From the NCBI GenBank assembly GCA_029834535.1, contig JAQMWT010000386.1, positions 62,001-126,000 on the forward strand: DNA of 64,000 nt, in the 5' to 3' direction. Below are positions 61,458 through 64,000 of the stretch, piece by piece; position 1 is the stretch's first letter; every line of letters starts with the position of its first letter. The notes under the pieces were generated by a model. The model did no database searches. It was not told the DNA's origin and saw only the letters and a program-made list of their open reading frames with translations. The DNA comes from Chrysophaeum taylorii (taxonomy: Eukaryota; Sar; Pelagophyceae; Pelagomonadales; Pelagomonadaceae). The translations under genes were made by a program, and so were the position numbers.

Positions 61458-62750
61458 TCATCGCCGAGTCGTGGGGCAGGCGAAGAGCGGACCAAGGGCC
61501 CCGACCATAGGTCGTACGCATGCTGCCGCCGGACTTATGTGAGGGTGACGTCCTACTGGGACGCCCGGGTGGGGCTCCCCGAGGCAGGCGACGACATGGG
61601 TGAGGGCGGTGAGGGCACACCGAGCCCGGGTTTCAATGCGTTGGCGATCCCCCACTCACGGTGGTAGATGCGGCGAGTTTTTTTTTTTTGGGCCGCCTTT
61701 GCCTCTGTGTTCAAAGTTGGCGCCGCCGCTTGCCACCCAGGTTCGCGCAGCGATGATGCGCTCTGCGCATGTTTGGGCGACGAGGGCGTGGCACGCCGCG
61801 CTGGGGGCCTCACCGAAGGCACCAAAGACGAGGCCGGCGACGGTGCCGAAGCTACGTAGCCGCTGTTCGACAGGGCCCAAGAAGCCAGGCGGTGATGTGC
61901 TGGAGTGGACTTGCGCTGCGCGCCGATCGATAGGCGACGGGTGGGAGGGCTCCGTGGACTCGTTCTCGGTGGTGTGCATGAAGACGTGGGGAGTGATGTG
62001 GTAGTTCGAGTCGTAGCCCGTCACGGCGCCGAAATTACCGCCGTCGACATATGCTTGGCCCTGGCGAAATCGGCCGCAAACACTAGCTTGATCAAGTTGC
62101 CCTGGAGCATCCATCCTCCAGGTCGTGGGCGGAGCGACGACCCACCCCCTGTAATAGATCGGATCGGCCCGCGGCAACGTCGCCTCGTCTAGGGTGACCT
62201 GCTTCTCGCGGGGCCGGCCCTTGTTCAAGTGCTTGAGGTCCGCCTTGGCGCGTCGGCTACGACGATAGCGTTTATTTGATCGGCGGTGGCAGCGAGCAAC
62301 TTGGCGTGCCAGCCCGCGTCCTGTAGCGCCTGGATGTAAGGCTTGATCTTCTTCTTCAGGTTGTCGCTCGGCTTTCCACGGAGCTGGAGGGCAGCCATCG
62401 ACGTCACACGCGTTACTAGGTCTTCGGAAGGGGTCTCAAGGCAACAAATGGGTGCGAGTACCGCCTTGACTCCTGAACGGGGCACGGACATGCGGTTTCC
62501 CCTTTGGGACTGCACGGCGGCTTGAGCCAAGACACTCACCGCCGAGTAAGAAGCCGTCCTGCGATCATCATCGCGGTGCGGGTGCGAATCGGCGTCTCGT
62601 CTATCACGACGCCCATCGACCGAGAGCATCCCGCAATCCGGGTCGTGTCGCTCGAAGTTTACACGCTTCCAGGACGCGACGCCCGAGACCTCGCGGCGGC
62701 GGGCGTCGAATAAATGGGAACACGTCGGCTGCGCACAGACGTTGCGCACG
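61458..62750 (-). pseudogene. Possible retroelement-derived coding fragments
   Basis: On the minus strand, a frame at 62225-62749 (EDLVTRVTSMAALQLRGKP, AGWHAKLLAATADQINAIV) is followed by one at 61656-62228 (QRLRSFGTVAGLVFGAFGEA, HALVAQTCAERI) and then by KTRRIYHREWGIANALKPG (about 61620-61690). The GLVFGAFGEAS-type stretch and the ending resemble the last part of LINE-like proteins I associate with algal genomes, but no RT motif is present here. The family is tentative. Confidence 0.35.
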
Positions 62751-62825
62751 GTTGTTAACGTTGGACTTTGGAGCGCGGATGGGCCGTGTCTAGGAACGTA
62801 AGGAACGACGCCTCGGAGTACTCCA

Positions 62826-63818
62826 TCGCCGACGGCGGCTCCAGGTTTTGGTTCTCGAGAGGTGACGCCTTTTTGGCGGCGGCGGCTTCTTGAAGGCAGA
62901 CACTCGGCGTCGATCGCCTTGCGTATTTCGGGAGCGAATAGTTTTCGAAGGACATGTCCTGGGGTGTGATGGGCGGGTCCTGAATGTTCTGGCCGTAGAG
63001 ACGTAGTCTTCCGTTTCTAATAAATATCGCGCCGAAGCCCTGTCCGAATAGCGTAGGACTTTTCCCAAAAGAGACCCCGCTTCGTCAAAGATATCATCAT
63101 CCTTCTCGATCCTGCTTGAGGCCGTCGAGAAATTTTCGAGCCTGCTTGTTTTTGATTCTGGCGATTTCTTCCGCCGACGGCTTGCTGATCGCCCGAAAAT
63201 TAACCTCAATTGATGGACAAAATTCTTGCCGGGAAAGAGCGGCTTCGCAGCACCAGTTCGCCAACAATGCACCCGACGCTCCACAGTCCACGGAATTGTG
63301 TGTTTTCCCCAGCATGAGCTCGGGGGTCGGTACCACTGCGTGACGACGTGTTGCGTCATGCAATCGTCCTCAAATCTAGAAAGTCCGAAATCCGAAACCG
63401 AAGCCTGCAGGTCCGGGAAATCAAGATTTTTGTCAAGTCGGGTGGATGACGCCATTTCGTGGAGGTAATTTACCTCTCAAAAGTTGATACGAAAAATATC
63501 TCCGATGCGAAGTCGTCGTTTGTGTTACTTTCGTCAAGTCAAAATCCATCAAAGGCATCACCAAATAGGCGTGCGTATCGTCTTGTAGAGGTCGACGAGT
63601 TTCGATACGTTCGGATGATTCCCTCAGCATTTTTAAACATCTTATCTCGCGAAGCACATGTTTCGAAATTCCGATACGTTTTATCGCCAATTTTCCGCAC
63701 GCCACCACCGTACGACCCGCGTCCGATGACTTTCGGGGCCTCCCTGTAGCTCTCCTGAGGGCGAACGCCTGCCGTCGTTGCCGCCGCCGCCAGTAACATC
63801 GACTCGACGCATCATCAT
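62826..63818 (-). pseudogene. Broken copy of the MAPK-like kinase
   Basis: The ATG run is kept at 63818, but a 4-base deletion in the Gly-rich loop region shifts the frame at once, and more indels follow. The activation loop reads VVTQWYRPP (Arg to Gln) before another shift. HRD is disrupted. Beyond 62826 the C-terminal tail differs (MEYSEASFLTFLD). Not translatable as a kinase. Confidence 0.85.
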
Positions 63819-64000
63819 CACATTCGCTTCTTCTTCTTCTCGCGCCGGGTCAACCGTCAGAGGATTTCAGGACTAAAAACAACCCTCAAAAATAGGAGGG
63901 TAAACGACCGACCGACCGAAAACAGGGTTAGGGAGACCAATAATAATTTATATTATAAGGCGAAGGAAGGAAGGTAAGGGGGCGCTACGCTACTCTCTCT
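62826..64000. repeat. Right arm of the kinase inverted duplication
   Basis: Reverse complement of 59613-60838, about 50 bases shorter through several small deletions. It runs to the window's edge, so the outer limit is unknown. Confidence 0.92.

Noticed and set aside
62755-63830. Second functional MAPK gene
   Set aside because: Deletions shift the frame in the Gly loop and HRD region; no kinase can be translated.

Overview
This window reads as nuclear DNA of a eukaryotic microbe, probably a protist or alga. The evidence is typical eukaryotic families (protein kinases, a plant/algal AMT-type ammonium transporter, a twin-CX9C mitochondrial protein), eukaryotic transposon classes, and short GT..AG introns of about 40-60 nt whose phases match. 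A stramenopile-like source is my best guess, from the mix of AMT1-type transporter, RHS/Crinkler-like gene and BED-finger hAT elements, but no marker proves it. I saw no rRNA, tRNA or CRISPR array.

Host-like genes are few and mostly intronless: a CAMK-like kinase (7509-8786 +), a small protein with a PP1-docking-like motif (24701-25168 +), a MIC19/CHCHD3-like protein (25349-25774 +), an unrecognised 270-residue protein (32045-32857 -), an AMT-type ammonium transporter (42846-44306 +) and a MAPK-like kinase with a TQH activation loop (59804-60925 +). A broken RHS/Crinkler-like P-loop gene lies at 34935-37440. Other coding-looking stretches (1.1-2.8, 3.6-4.3, 9.2-12.6, 50.4-51.3 kb) carry no family I recognise and are frameshifted or multi-exon.

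Mobile DNA dominates. Two Mutator-like (MULE) elements (4519-7168 and 45313-50092) have matching termini and perfect 9-bp target duplications; the second carries a transposase gene whose last three introns keep phase. A hAT element with a BED finger (38632-41562) is a frameshifted relic; two internally deleted hAT derivatives (about 30.9-31.9 and 44.4-45.1 kb) and one short hAT scrap (9.0 kb) also occur. A Copia-type retrotransposon with 96-bp LTRs and a GTGAG target duplication occupies 55552-59462, and a truncated relative occupies about 27.1-30.8 kb. A decayed Gypsy-type element lies at about 52-55 kb. An element of about 8.3 kb bounded by 190-bp direct repeats (12650-20931) has only gag-like or unrecognised reading frames. 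Four Helitron helicase 3' fragments share one terminus (23.5, 38.0, 41.7 and 58.3 kb), and a probable Helitron Rep N-terminal fragment sits at 22-23.4 kb.

The right end (59.6-64.0 kb) is an inverted duplication: the intact MAPK-like gene and its promoter face a broken copy about 2 kb away, and the repeat runs off the window. Minisatellites are common, notably a 65-bp array at 10902-11734 whose unit length cycles through all three reading frames without a stop.
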